Source of the DNA: JAGDZR01 sp049115695
GTDB taxonomy: Bacteria; Bacteroidota; Bacteroidia; Cytophagales; Cyclobacteriaceae
Assembly: GCA_049115695.1 (NCBI GenBank)
Contig: JAGDZR010000010.1
Coordinates: forward strand, 166,250-230,249
Direction: 5' to 3'
DNA: 64,000 nt
The first letter of the stretch is position 1. Each line of letters begins with the position of its first letter. The notes below the pieces were generated by a model, which saw nothing but the letters and a program-made list of their open reading frames with translations, had not been told where the DNA came from and searched no databases. This document shows positions 35,472-45,380 of this stretch, one piece after another. Both the position numbers and the translations under genes were made by a program.

Positions 35472-36611
35472 ATGAAAAAAATTGTGTGTGTACTATCTGT
35501 CCTGGTCCTTATTGGAACAGGGTGCGATATAAATCAGCTTGAGTTTAGCAACTTAAAGACGCCCAAACCAGCTGGTCTTGTTGCACTTCCTCTTGGTCAT
35601 ATGACCTGGAGCATGGAAGACCTGATGGCTGAGGTCACCGCAGTGGATTATGAACTCGATGAGTTCAATGGCATTGTGCTGAACTATAATGAAACAGTTG
35701 ATGCCGCGTTTCCGGTCTCTGGATCAGTTCCTGTTGATATTGTTGACACCATTCCTATAGCCTCAATTGATATCCCTTTAGATTTCTTTTCTCGTTTTAG
35801 TAGTGGTGGTATTAGGTTTCAAAGTCCAGAAGTCAACTTTGCATTTACCAATACTATCAATGCACCCCTTTTATTGGATTTCAGTGGTTCATATGCTATT
35901 AGGGAAGATACTGCATCAGGAGTGCAAACCAGGATTGATTTGACCGGCGATGTAATAGACAGTCCAACGTTGATCAGGAGTCCAAGCAATCCGGGGGAAG
36001 CGGAAACATCAACAGTCATTATTCATCGGAATAATTCCAACATTCAGGATCTATTCAACATTTCTCCTACACTTATACACATAGAAATTAGTGTGATTGT
36101 ACAATTGTCAACTGCAGTCACCATCGCCGACAATGCCTCACTCAATGCGGATATAAATGTCAAGCTACCACTTGCTTTGATTTTTGAAGATTTTGAAATT
36201 CCACTAGAGTTTGACTTGGGTGGTGGTGTTGAGTTTGATTATGCCGACTCTTTGGCATTGCACATCGTTACCGGAAATATGCTCCCATTCACTGTGCTCC
36301 TTACGTTTCAGATTCTAGGTGAAGAAGGTGACACACTTTATGAAGTCTACAGGGAGCAAATTATAGCACCGCCATTCCTGGATACAAATTTTGAGGCGCA
36401 TGAGATGAAAGCTCACGTTTCAGACATCCCTCTGTCTAGCGCAGGGATTGCGGCGCTGAACTCTGGCTCCAGAATAAGAACAGTCTTAAAACTAGATACG
36501 TCAAAAACGCTGACATCAACGGAAATATATGTCAGAATTTTAATCAACTATTTACTTCAAATAGAGCTAGGAATAGTAGGTAAATTAAACCCGGATAGCG
36601 GCTTATTTTGA
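35472..36611 (+). CDS. Hypothetical beta-rich lipoprotein
   Basis: 379-residue protein with a lipoprotein signal peptide (lipobox LIGTGC, Cys18) and otherwise beta-strand-rich sequence with many Asp, Ile, Thr and Ser residues. I do not recognise a catalytic motif. It lies 14 nt downstream of the PLP gene and overlaps the DUF5723-like gene by 4 nt (TTGA). Translational coupling to an outer-membrane protein suggests it works with that protein at the outer membrane. Function is unknown. Confidence 0.8.
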   Translation: MKKIVCVLSVLVLIGTGCDINQLEFSNLKTPKPAGLVALPLGHMTWSMEDLMAEVTAVDYELDEFNGIVLNYNETVDAAFPVSGSVPVDIVDTIPIASIDIPLDFFSRFSSGGIRFQSPEVNFAFTNTINAPLLLDFSGSYAIREDTASGVQTRIDLTGDVIDSPTLIRSPSNPGEAETSTVIIHRNNSNIQDLFNISPTLIHIEISVIVQLSTAVTIADNASLNADINVKLPLALIFEDFEIPLEFDLGGGVEFDYADSLALHIVTGNMLPFTVLLTFQILGEEGDTLYEVYREQIIAPPFLDTNFEAHEMKAHVSDIPLSSAGIAALNSGSRIRTVLKLDTSKTLTSTEIYVRILINYLLQIELGIVGKLNPDSGLF

Positions 36612-38701
36612 GGCGACTACTAACCATATTATCGGTTATTATTTCATGTGGGGCATTCGGTCAACATGGCCTTTCTTTTTACCATTTGAGAGGTGCTACA
36701 TTCCAAAGCACCAATTACAACCCTGCATTTTTTCCTCAAGGCAATTTTTTCCTTGGGCTTCCGGCAATCTCTGGCGTCAATTTTTATGTAAACAATAGAT
36801 TCAGCTACAATGATGCCATTAACAATGATGAAGGTTCAAACATCCTGGATGTAGACAACCTGGTTGAAGGGCTTGGGAAAATCAACAACTTGAGCACTCA
36901 TCTTAATTTGAGTCTTTTTCATATCGGTTTTCGAATTCCAAGTACTGGAGCTGCCATAGCGCTCTTCGCAAATGAAAGAACTGCTTTAGATGTACTTTAT
37001 CCTAAAGACCTCATTGAGTGGGCCTGGTTGGGTAATGCAACAAAACTCGGTAAAAAAATCCAGGTCAACAAAGTCGCTGTAAGCCTAACGCACTTTCGTG
37101 AATATGGTTTGGCGCTGGCTTATTCGATTCCTAAGTCGCCAATCAAAATAGGCATCAGAGCAAAGTACCTTCAAGGAGTGGTTAATGCGTCTACACCAAC
37201 ATGGTTTAACGCAACCATCGAAACAGATTATCAAAATTATCAACTCGATCTCAGCTGGAAAAATGGCATGTTGAGAACCGCGGGGGTAAATAACATCATG
37301 AATGGAGATGTGATTCCTTATGTCATTTCTAACGGTAATATTGGTGCCGGTATAGACCTGGGTACGGACTACCGTATTAACAAATACTATGGAATTTCAC
37401 TAGCGATCAATGACATTGGGTTTATTAGATGGAAAGAAGACGTTACTACCTATCAAATGGATGATGTTGAGTTTAGCTATAATGGAATGAACCTCAAGGG
37501 TGCGCGCAACTACTTTGATGCGATTGATACTGCTATCGAACAGTTTAAGTTTCCAGAAAATTCTGAAGCGTATACCTCCATGATTCCAGCCAATGTGATT
37601 ACCAGTTGGACCTACACGCCCATCCAAGGAACTGACATTATTGCTACGGCGAATGCACGGATTATTCAAAAGCAAGTACTCCCAACATTCGGGGCTGGTA
37701 TCAGACAATACTTCGGACCTAATCTGATATTGTCAGCAAGCGCGGTTAGAGTTCCTCAGCAATTTGTGAATGTTGGCGCTTCTTTTGCGGCAACTATTGC
37801 AGGCATCCAGCTTTATGCCGGTGTTGATAAAATCATAGGTTACTCAGTGCCCAATATGAAATGGGCAGAAGGAAGGGTCGGTATCAATTTTATTTTTGGA
37901 AATCGTCACAAAAAATCTTCAAAAGGTCCGGCTGGCGGGTATGTTGATCCCGACTACAGCCAATTCAGCAGCCTCAAGACCGAGTCCAGAGGTGTGGTTA
38001 CTAATACTTTCAATGGTAGGAAAATAAAAGTAAAAGGGCAGGATGGAATTTATACCATTGCGAAAATTGAAGAACCAGACGCTGGTGGATCAGCAACACC
38101 TAAAGTTGTGAAAAATGACAGATTACCCAGAATGGCAGGGTCAGCAACAGGAACATATCACAACAAAGATAAGAGTAGCAGATCAATAGGAAGTGCAACC
38201 GGATCCCTGCAAAATGACGCTCGCCCACCATCCAATACACCTAGCGCTACAGGACCTATGACTGGTCAACCGCAGCAGGTTAAACAATCCTCGTCAGGTC
38301 TTATTCCTAGCGAGAAGAGAGCGTCAAATATACAATCAGCAACAGGTCAGATAGTTCATGAAAGAAAAGCCAGCAATAATCGATCGGCAACAGGACAAAT
38401 AGCCACACAATCAAAAGGTAGAAAAGCAGGTGGCGGATCAGCAACTGGACGAATAAAACACGAAAGAAAATCGATTGGAAACAGATCGGCGACTGGCAGT
38501 ATAGCTACTCAATCAAAAGCAAAAAGGCGCGGAGGCCGATCAGCAACAGGTCAGGTCTCACATGCCAGAGGCAAATCTCGAGGTGGTGGATCAGCAACAG
38601 GAAGTGTAACTCACCAAAAAGGGAAACGCCGGGGTAAATCGTCCAAGTCAAGTGGCTTTGGAGGCGGAAAATCCTTCAAACTATTCTTCTGGAAAAAGTA
38701 A
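36608..38701 (+). CDS. DUF5723-like outer-membrane protein with a basic SATG-repeat tail
   Basis: 697-residue protein. After a signal peptide (ending near FGQ, residue 20), residues about 25-440 are a beta-barrel-like region starting FYHLRGATFQSTNYNPAFFPQG, a pattern of the DUF5723 family of Bacteroidota. Residues about 495-697 form a low-complexity, Lys/Arg/Gly/Ser-rich tail with nine SATG motifs, described separately. The start is TTG, overlapping the upstream lipoprotein stop; the signal peptide begins immediately. The tail is not a normal part of the family as I know it, and its job is unknown. The gene ends directly against the convergent radA stop. Confidence 0.75.
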   Translation: MRRLLTILSVIISCGAFGQHGLSFYHLRGATFQSTNYNPAFFPQGNFFLGLPAISGVNFYVNNRFSYNDAINNDEGSNILDVDNLVEGLGKINNLSTHLNLSLFHIGFRIPSTGAAIALFANERTALDVLYPKDLIEWAWLGNATKLGKKIQVNKVAVSLTHFREYGLALAYSIPKSPIKIGIRAKYLQGVVNASTPTWFNATIETDYQNYQLDLSWKNGMLRTAGVNNIMNGDVIPYVISNGNIGAGIDLGTDYRINKYYGISLAINDIGFIRWKEDVTTYQMDDVEFSYNGMNLKGARNYFDAIDTAIEQFKFPENSEAYTSMIPANVITSWTYTPIQGTDIIATANARIIQKQVLPTFGAGIRQYFGPNLILSASAVRVPQQFVNVGASFAATIAGIQLYAGVDKIIGYSVPNMKWAEGRVGINFIFGNRHKKSSKGPAGGYVDPDYSQFSSLKTESRGVVTNTFNGRKIKVKGQDGIYTIAKIEEPDAGGSATPKVVKNDRLPRMAGSATGTYHNKDKSSRSIGSATGSLQNDARPPSNTPSATGPMTGQPQQVKQSSSGLIPSEKRASNIQSATGQIVHERKASNNRSATGQIATQSKGRKAGGGSATGRIKHERKSIGNRSATGSIATQSKAKRRGGRSATGQVSHARGKSRGGGSATGSVTHQKGKRRGKSSKSSGFGGGKSFKLFFWKK
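38090..38640 (+). repeat. SATG tandem protein-coding repeats in the DUF5723-like gene tail
   Basis: Nine codon-level copies of Ser-Ala-Thr-Gly start at 38141, 38192, 38243, 38336, 38384, 38438, 38486, 38540 and 38591, plus a degenerate SATP at 38090. From the fourth copy on, spacing alternates 48 and 54 nt (super-period 102 nt, 34 residues): a unit ending HERK alternates with one ending ATQSK. The shared core reads tcagcaacagg with third-base changes, so selection has acted on the protein. Confidence 0.9.
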
Positions 38702-40069
38702 TTATCCAAACATCTCCTGAAAAGCTGATCGCAAAGAATCAACAATTTGCACGGCAATTTTAGTCTTTCCTTTCTCAGGTTTGCCAGCAATAATTAAGGA
38801 TTTGAAGCCCAATTTGTCTGCCTCTTTTATGCGGGTTTCAGATCTACTCACCTTTCTGATTTCTCCACCCAATCCAACTTCTCCTACAAAACAAGTATCA
38901 GTACTAATGATCACATCATGGTAAGAGCTAAATACCGCTGCACACACGGCAAGGTCCAATGAAGGATCGCTTATTCTTATACCACCCGTAATGTTCAGGA
39001 AGACATCTTGGGTCCCTAGTTTCAAACCAAGTCTCTTTTCTAAAACAGCCAACAACATATGAAGGCGTTTCACGTCAAATCCTGTGGAGCTCCGTTGTGG
39101 AGTTCCATAGGTGGCAGGACTCACCAAGGCCTGTACCTCTATCAACAACGGCCTGTTGCCTTCCAGGGTAGCTCCAATTGCCACACCGGGCCTCTCGCTG
39201 GTTTCTTCGGAAAGCAATACTTCAGAAGGATTGGAAACTTCCCTCAGCCCTGCTTCATTCATCTGATAGATCCCAAGTTCATCAGTCGATCCAAATCTAT
39301 TTTTGGTAGTTCTCAGGATGCGATAAAAATGATTTCTGTCTCCCTCAAACTGTAAAACTGTATCCACCATATGCTCCAAAACCTTCGGTCCGGCTATGCT
39401 CCCTTCCTTGTTGATATGACCTATCAGAAATACAGGAACTCCTGACTCTTTTGCGTATCTCATCAATTGACCCGTGCACTCTTTCACCTGAGATATGGAC
39501 CCGGGAGCTGCATCCAAAAGTGGGGAATGCACAGTCTGAATAGAGTCAATAACTACTAGATCAGGAGAAAGACCAGCAATTTGATCAAAAATGTCATTTA
39601 GTGAGGTTTCAGCTAACAGAAAACAAGCTTCTCCCTGAACACCAATTCGATCAGCACGCATTTTTATTTGTTGCGGACTCTCTTCCCCTGAGACATAAAG
39701 GACTTTAAGTTGCTGAATTTGAATCGCAATTTGCAATAGCAACGTGGACTTTCCGATCCCCGGCTCTCCACCTAATAAAACCAAAGACCCTGGCACAATT
39801 CCTCCTCCAAGGACTCGATTCAACTCGTTATTGCCGCTGGTTAGCCTGTCAAGTTTTTCGCTTTTTACTTCCTGGATCTTTTGAGGAGCAGCCTTTTTCC
39901 CTGATCCGTCAGCACGCTTCCATAGAGAGGGTTGGTTAATCATACTGTCCTTGATAACTACCTCTTCGATATAGGTATTCCATTCACCACATGAAGGGCA
40001 CTTCCCCACCCATTTGGGTGAATCTGCTCCACAATTTTGACAATAAAATGAGGTCTTCTGTTTGGCCAA
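38702..40069 (-). CDS. radA: DNA repair protein RadA
   Basis: RecA-like ATPase that promotes branch migration in recombinational repair. The 455-residue protein has an N-terminal C4 zinc finger (Cys10, Cys13, Cys24, Cys27), Walker A GGEPGIGKST (100-109), the RadA-specific KNRFGS motif and a C-terminal Lon-like domain (DVFLNITGGIRISDP). The start codon is TTG (40069); it gives MAKQKTSFYCQNCGAD, the family N-terminus. 10 nt after the LytTR regulator stop. Confidence 0.96.
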   Translation of the reverse strand: MAKQKTSFYCQNCGADSPKWVGKCPSCGEWNTYIEEVVIKDSMINQPSLWKRADGSGKKAAPQKIQEVKSEKLDRLTSGNNELNRVLGGGIVPGSLVLLGGEPGIGKSTLLLQIAIQIQQLKVLYVSGEESPQQIKMRADRIGVQGEACFLLAETSLNDIFDQIAGLSPDLVVIDSIQTVHSPLLDAAPGSISQVKECTGQLMRYAKESGVPVFLIGHINKEGSIAGPKVLEHMVDTVLQFEGDRNHFYRILRTTKNRFGSTDELGIYQMNEAGLREVSNPSEVLLSEETSERPGVAIGATLEGNRPLLIEVQALVSPATYGTPQRSSTGFDVKRLHMLLAVLEKRLGLKLGTQDVFLNITGGIRISDPSLDLAVCAAVFSSYHDVIISTDTCFVGEVGLGGEIRKVSRSETRIKEADKLGFKSLIIAGKPEKGKTKIAVQIVDSLRSAFQEMFG

Positions 40070-40079
40070 TGATAATGAA

Positions 40080-40787
40080 TTAGTTGTTGGCTAAATTATC
40101 CAGAATTTTGCTTACCTCAGCCTTATAATTTCTTCCTATTGGAATATGATGTCCTCCTATTTCGATCTCCGTCGCTGAAAATGAATCTATTCGCTTCTTT
40201 GAAACAACAAATGAGCGATGAACCCGAAAAAAATCTTCCTCAGGAAATAGTGAATCCGCCTCAGAAATCGACATATGGGTAACTAATTCACGATGCTCAC
40301 ACACAATTCTTAGATAATCGCGCTGACTTTCCAGAAAAAGTAATGAACTCAAATCCAGGCGAACCATCTTTTTGTCCACTTTGACGAATATATCAGCATT
40401 TTCGTCTGGCTCATTTGATCGGATAGACTCAACTTCCTTCAGTTTAGCAATCGCCTTCACAAATCGATCAAAAGCAATTGGCTTAAGTAAGTAGTCTGTT
40501 ACTTCAAGTTCAAATCCATCAAGTGCATAATCCCGATAAGCAGTTGTAAGAATAACCTTGGGCCTTTTGCTCATGGAGCGCAGAATTTCGAGTCCTGTAA
40601 TGCGCGGCATTTGAATATCAATGAAAAGCACATCTACTGGCTGGCTCTGCAGGTATTCAAAGGCCTTGACAGGGTTTTCAAATTTGGCTGACAGCTCCAA
40701 TTGATCAAATTGCTGTATATAAGATTCGATTACCTCTATTGCCAGAGGTTCGTCATCCACCACGATGCATTTGAGCTTATTGGACAT
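40080..40787 (-). CDS. LytTR-family response regulator
   Basis: 235-residue receiver plus LytTR DNA-binding protein. Acidic pocket DDEP (11-14), phospho-acceptor Asp57 in LFIDIQMP and Lys in YLLKPIAFDRF are visible; the LytTR domain has FFRVHRSFVVSKKRI. It overlaps the kinase upstream by 11 nt. Second LytS/LytTR pair of the window and distinct from the one at 31620. Confidence 0.92.
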   Translation of the reverse strand: MSNKLKCIVVDDEPLAIEVIESYIQQFDQLELSAKFENPVKAFEYLQSQPVDVLFIDIQMPRITGLEILRSMSKRPKVILTTAYRDYALDGFELEVTDYLLKPIAFDRFVKAIAKLKEVESIRSNEPDENADIFVKVDKKMVRLDLSSLLFLESQRDYLRIVCEHRELVTHMSISEADSLFPEEDFFRVHRSFVVSKKRIDSFSATEIEIGGHHIPIGRNYKAEVSKILDNLANN

Positions 40788-41826
40788 TCTTCAGTTTGAG
40801 GTACAGCTTGAAATACGAATTTTCTCCCTCTGTGGTTAGCAAATAGTTTTCAGATCCATACTGTAGTTCAAGTCTGCGAATCACATTTTTCAGGCCTATT
40901 CCATTGTTTTTAGATGGAGTCGGCATATTCCCTTTGCTATTGACGATGAAGAGTTCAAGGTGCTGGTCCCCTATTATCAATTTGAAATCTATGAAAGCCT
41001 CCTCTAGATCAACGCTTATTCCATGTTTAAACGCATTTTCCAGAAACGGTAAAAATATCAAGGGTGCAATTTTTTTACCCACTGACTTGCCTTGAACATC
41101 TAGCGTGAGTTTGAGTCGCTGACCATACCTCAATTTCTCAACTTCAAAATAGTTATGTACAAACTGGATCTCTCGTTCAAGTGGGACCCGATCCGTATCG
41201 CATTCATACAACATATAATCCATCAAATCGGACAATTTGAGGACCAACTCTGGTGCAGCATCTGATTTCTTCAAGGTAAGGGCATAGAGATTATTCAGCG
41301 TGTTGAAAAGGAAGTGAGGATGTAGTTGTGTCTTTAGAAATTTTAATTCTGCTTCCAACTTACCTTTCATTAATTCCTGGCGCTGCTGCTGTTGGTTGTA
41401 CCAATGTTTGGAAAACTTTATGGTAAATGCGACCAGTACAAACGGATACACATAGGTTGAATTTTTTATGAACTTGGCAGGACTCCAAAAACCTCCCCAA
41501 TCCTCTCCGCTAAAAAGTAATGGGCGCTCAAAGTGAAAGGACAAAGTCCACTCTATTGCTCCGCCAATAAGAAATGATAACAGCAGTAGCACAATAAATT
41601 GAACATATTTCTCTTTCAACAAATACCTGGGCATGAGCACATATAGCACCAAATACGTTGGTATCAACTTACTTGGAAGAACGATCAGCTGACAAAGAAA
41701 CTGCAGCCAATAATCATCATTGAAGCTACCATATAGTAAAGAGAAAAAGACAACAAAGAACATCCAGAATGATATGTGCTGAATCACCCTGTTTTTGAAA
41801 ATGCCTTTGTTCAGTATTGACAACAT
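40777..41826 (-). CDS. LytS-type sensor histidine kinase
   Basis: 349-residue membrane kinase with four predicted N-terminal helices (about 18-35, 45-65, 72-92, 118-138). Phospho-acceptor His161 is in LHPHFLFNTLNNL, the N box is PFLENAFKHG and the G box NNGIGLKNVIRRL. A perfect -7 element (TATCTTTG) ends 4 nt before ATG 41826 on the minus strand. It is divergent from the DUF5916-like gene across 204 nt. Confidence 0.92.
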   Translation of the reverse strand: MLSILNKGIFKNRVIQHISFWMFFVVFFSLLYGSFNDDYWLQFLCQLIVLPSKLIPTYLVLYVLMPRYLLKEKYVQFIVLLLLSFLIGGAIEWTLSFHFERPLLFSGEDWGGFWSPAKFIKNSTYVYPFVLVAFTIKFSKHWYNQQQQRQELMKGKLEAELKFLKTQLHPHFLFNTLNNLYALTLKKSDAAPELVLKLSDLMDYMLYECDTDRVPLEREIQFVHNYFEVEKLRYGQRLKLTLDVQGKSVGKKIAPLIFLPFLENAFKHGISVDLEEAFIDFKLIIGDQHLELFIVNSKGNMPTPSKNNGIGLKNVIRRLELQYGSENYLLTTEGENSYFKLYLKLKNVQ

Positions 41827-41830
41827 TTAA

Positions 41831-41838
41831 CAAAGATA
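41831..41838 (-). promoter_or_regulatory. TAnnTTTG promoter element for the LytS kinase, 4 nt from ATG
   Basis: TATCTTTG on the minus strand, followed by TTAA then ATG 41826. No TTG is placed at 17-23 nt. The rest of the 204-nt gap to 42030 holds no clear plus-strand -7 element for the DUF5916-like gene; a cgTAAGCATC-like AT-poor stretch follows. Confidence 0.5.
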
Positions 41839-42030
41839 GTTTTCAACATCAAAAAGACTCCCTCATTCGACAAACAGCACATTGCTACCTACTAACCGCA
41901 TCTAATTGTGCTGTGTTGAACTGATTCGTCAAAATAGGTCATTGGTTACCAAAACCCAGTTGTTCGTCTATAGTCCAACACTGAGTATTCACTGTTTGCG
42001 TAAGCATCATTAAGGCCAAAAACTCAAAAA

Positions 42031-44247
42031 ATGTATCTAAGAATAATCACTGCATATGCCATGCTGCTGTGCATGTCATCGATAGCAATAGGAGATGATC
42101 TAAAAAGTAGGGGGTTCGACTTTACTGTAAGCAATACCAATAATCAGAAAATTGTCATTGATGGTGTAATTGACGAAGGGGAATGGTCGCACGTAGCACC
42201 CCTTTCCTCATTTATCAATAAATGGCCAGTCGATTCCGGATTGGCGATGGCGCAGACAGAAGTGAAAATCACCTATGATGCCAATTTCCTTTATCTCTCT
42301 GGCATTAACTATCAAAAGAAAGAGGATGTTGTCATTCAAACGCTAAAGCGAGACAATCCTGATGGTTACTGGGGTAGTGATGGGTTGGCATTACTGCTTG
42401 ATCCAATGAATCAACAGAACAACGGTTTTTTGTTTGGAGTAAATGCCGAAGGTGCTCAAATTGAGGCAACATTGAGTGTAAATGGTCCCCAAACCAATTT
42501 TGACGAAAACTGGGATAACAAGTGGTTCTCAGCAACCAAGGTTTACGCTGATTATTGGGTGGTAGAAATGGCAATACCATTTACAGCAATTCGCTTCAAC
42601 GAAAGCAACGACACCTGGGGAATCAACCTCGTTCGTAATGACATGAAAAACAATGTGTATTCGACATGGGCTCAAGTGCCCCTGGCATTTCGCGGGATAG
42701 ATCTTGGACATTTTGGGCAATTGCACTGGGACACACCTCCAAAAAAATCAAACAGCAATTTTACAGTCATTCCGTATCTCGCCGGAGTTGCGTCAAAAGA
42801 TTATGATGCCTCAGAAAATCGGTTAAACGGATCAATAGGAATGGATGCCAAAATTTCACTTAGTTCCTCACTAAATTTAGACCTCACAGTCAATCCAGAT
42901 TTTTCTAATGTCGATGTTGATCAACAGCAAACAAACTTGTCAACCTTTAGTTTGTTCTTTCCAGAAAAACGTGGATTTTTCCTCGAAAACAGTGATCTGT
43001 TTTCCAACTTCGGAACCTGGGGGGTGACTCCATTTTTCTCTCGCAGAATAGGCCTTAAAGATGGTGCGCCTGTTCCTATTCTGTTTGGTGGGCGGCTTTC
43101 AGGCAATCTGACAGATAAATTCAGAATAGGCATCATGGACGTCCAAACTCGAGCGACAGATGACCTGGCAGCCAATAATTACTTTGTCACAGCTGCCCAA
43201 TACAATGTCATGAAACGTTCAAAATTCAAACTTTTGGCAACCAACAGACAGGGGATCAGTCAATCAGAAACAAACGATATTGACGATTATGGCAGAACAT
43301 TGGGTGGTGAATTTGATTACGTTTCGTCCAATGGGTTTTGGACAGGTTCAGCAAAATACCATTCAAATTTCGCTCAAGACATTACTGAAAATAATAGCTA
43401 CTATACCACCCATGTACAATATGAAAACGGTAAGGTTTATGGTGCCGCCAGTTATAGTCATGTCGGTGAAAACTATACGCCAGACATGGGCTTTGTCCCT
43501 TCGCTTTATCACTATGATGTAGCCAATGACACTACACTGCGAGTTGGATTCAACAGAATCAATTCATGGTTTGGCTACATTCATCGACCCAAAGAAGGCA
43601 AAGTCAACTCCATTGAATTTAACCCCTGGTTTACGCTGACACTAGACGAGTCAGGGCGGGAATTACGTAGCAACAAAGGGTTATGGAATCAATTAATTAC
43701 CAAGAGCAATCATGTTGTTAATATTGTTTCCTACTTTACCAATATACGACTAATTGTTCCTTCCGATTTGATAGGCGGAGATGAACTCCTTCCAGCCAGA
43801 CTTTATCATAACAATTTTACAACGATAACATGGAGGTCTGACTCCAGAAAAACTATAAGCGGTACATTGTCAGCTGCATCGGGAAAGTTCTATACCGGTA
43901 TTCGAACTCAGCTATCCACAACGATCAATATTCGAAAACAGCCATGGGGAAATTTTTCACTAGCCTACACCCAAAACAGAGTGGACTTAGGACAAGCTTA
44001 TGGTAAAACAACTTTACATTTATTTGGGCCTCAAGCTGAGGTCAGTTTTACCAACAAAATGTTCTGGACCACCTTCTTGCAGTATAATACTCAGGCCGAA
44101 AACTTCAATGTAAATAGTCGGTTTCAGTGGAGATTTAAACCTATGTCAGATTTCTTTATTGTGTATGCTGAAAACTATACAGCTCCATCTCTTGATGTAA
44201 AGAACAGAACCTTAGTGTTAAAGCTGACCTATTGGTTAAACCTTTGA
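42031..44247 (+). CDS. DUF5916-like protein with N-terminal CBM9-like domain
   Basis: 738-residue secreted or outer-membrane protein. A signal peptide (about 1-22, ending IAIGDD) is followed by a carbohydrate-binding family 9-like domain (about 35-215, VIDGVIDEGEWSHVAPLSSF, DGYWGSDGLALLLDP) and a long beta-barrel region characteristic of DUF5916. The last residues TLVLKLTYWLNL form a barrel-type terminal strand. Many Bacteroidota DUF5916 proteins sit in outer-membrane uptake settings, but the substrate is not known here. It meets the pheA stop with no gap. Confidence 0.85.
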   Translation: MYLRIITAYAMLLCMSSIAIGDDLKSRGFDFTVSNTNNQKIVIDGVIDEGEWSHVAPLSSFINKWPVDSGLAMAQTEVKITYDANFLYLSGINYQKKEDVVIQTLKRDNPDGYWGSDGLALLLDPMNQQNNGFLFGVNAEGAQIEATLSVNGPQTNFDENWDNKWFSATKVYADYWVVEMAIPFTAIRFNESNDTWGINLVRNDMKNNVYSTWAQVPLAFRGIDLGHFGQLHWDTPPKKSNSNFTVIPYLAGVASKDYDASENRLNGSIGMDAKISLSSSLNLDLTVNPDFSNVDVDQQQTNLSTFSLFFPEKRGFFLENSDLFSNFGTWGVTPFFSRRIGLKDGAPVPILFGGRLSGNLTDKFRIGIMDVQTRATDDLAANNYFVTAAQYNVMKRSKFKLLATNRQGISQSETNDIDDYGRTLGGEFDYVSSNGFWTGSAKYHSNFAQDITENNSYYTTHVQYENGKVYGAASYSHVGENYTPDMGFVPSLYHYDVANDTTLRVGFNRINSWFGYIHRPKEGKVNSIEFNPWFTLTLDESGRELRSNKGLWNQLITKSNHVVNIVSYFTNIRLIVPSDLIGGDELLPARLYHNNFTTITWRSDSRKTISGTLSAASGKFYTGIRTQLSTTINIRKQPWGNFSLAYTQNRVDLGQAYGKTTLHLFGPQAEVSFTNKMFWTTFLQYNTQAENFNVNSRFQWRFKPMSDFFIVYAENYTAPSLDVKNRTLVLKLTYWLNL

Positions 44248-45309
44248 TCAACACATTTTTACATAGCTTCCCAGCCAGGTGATATGGTCGAGATACGGAG
44301 AAATCGTCTGCTGAACATTCTTGTCAAAGTAGTGTCCATCCAGCTCTATGAAAAAGAAGTACTTAAATTTCGCGCCAATCTTAGCCGGTCGACTTTCAAC
44401 CTTGCATAGGTTAATACCAGCATCCTGAAATTTTTGAAGAAACGAAACCAGCGCACCTGGTTCATCGGGCAATCTAGCGATCAGAGATGTTTTATCATTT
44501 CCGCTCACAGCGTTCTCATACTTCTCACTGATGATCAGAAATCTTGTTTGATTGTCAGCAGAGTCCTGAATGTTATTGTACAAAATCGGTAGTTGGTATT
44601 GTCTGGCAGCTATTGGTGCGCAAATGGCCGCTGCATTTGGTTCCTCAAGCGCTATTTTACATGCCTTACTTGTCGAATTGACCGGCACCAACTTTACTTC
44701 ATGCTCGAAATAGTCGTCTAAGAACTTCTTACACTGCCTAAAAGCAATGTCTTTGGTATATATCGTATGGATGTCTTTGATATGTTCCTCCTTGGAGGCG
44801 AAAGCAAAATGAATAGGTAGAACGATTTCCGCAACAATGGACAATTCGTGACGGGACAAGTAGTCTATGGATTCCTGAACAGTCCCTTCCTGATTATTTT
44901 CAATAGGAATTACACCAAATCTTGCTCTGGAAGTTTTAACGGATTCAAATACTCCTGCAATTGAATCTAATGCAATGTATTCACTCATCCCACCAAATCT
45001 TGATTCAGCTGCCTGATGGGTAAATGTGCCTTCCGGGCCCAGGTATGCAACCCGCTCAGGCAACTCATAATTTCGGCTTACGGCAAATATCTCGAGAAAA
45101 ATAGCCTCTATTGCTGCCCTATTGAGCAAACCATGACTATTCGCAGATAATCTTTCTATGATAGCTTTTTCACGTTCTGGTCGATAGATCACCGCTTTGG
45201 TATCGCGCTTCAACTTTCCTACCTGCATGACATTTTCCATGCGCTCATTGAGCAGTTGGATCAGTTTGTCGTCTATTTGATCTATCGATTTTCTTAGTTC
45301 GTCCAGCAT
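44248..45309 (-). CDS. pheA: Bifunctional chorismate mutase / prephenate dehydratase
   Basis: P-protein of phenylalanine biosynthesis. An N-terminal AroQ chorismate mutase (about 1-85, ELRKSIDQIDDKLIQLLNERM) is followed by the prephenate dehydratase domain (YLGPEGTFTHQAA, VIPIENNQEGTVQES) and a C-terminal ACT domain with GALVSFLQKFQDAGINLCKVESRP, the site of feedback inhibition by phenylalanine. Length of about 353 residues is usual. A TTG at 45324 is also in frame; ATG 45309 is preferred. Its strand opposes glyA, which is divergent. Confidence 0.95.
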   Translation of the reverse strand: MLDELRKSIDQIDDKLIQLLNERMENVMQVGKLKRDTKAVIYRPEREKAIIERLSANSHGLLNRAAIEAIFLEIFAVSRNYELPERVAYLGPEGTFTHQAAESRFGGMSEYIALDSIAGVFESVKTSRARFGVIPIENNQEGTVQESIDYLSRHELSIVAEIVLPIHFAFASKEEHIKDIHTIYTKDIAFRQCKKFLDDYFEHEVKLVPVNSTSKACKIALEEPNAAAICAPIAARQYQLPILYNNIQDSADNQTRFLIISEKYENAVSGNDKTSLIARLPDEPGALVSFLQKFQDAGINLCKVESRPAKIGAKFKYFFFIELDGHYFDKNVQQTISPYLDHITWLGSYVKMC

Positions 45310-45380
45310 GTTGACTTGATTCAAACAGCTAAATTAAAAATCCCAGTGAGCGAAACCTGAAAAATTGTGGGATATTCAAT

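Noticed and set aside
38090..38640. CRISPR array suggested by the regular 48/54-nt spacing
   Set aside because: The repeats are in frame, vary at third bases, lie inside a long open reading frame and have no cas genes nearby.
41839..42030. Riboswitch or ncRNA in the 204-nt divergent gap
   Set aside because: I found no conserved stem or aptamer pattern by eye; nothing beyond the minus-strand promoter can be supported.
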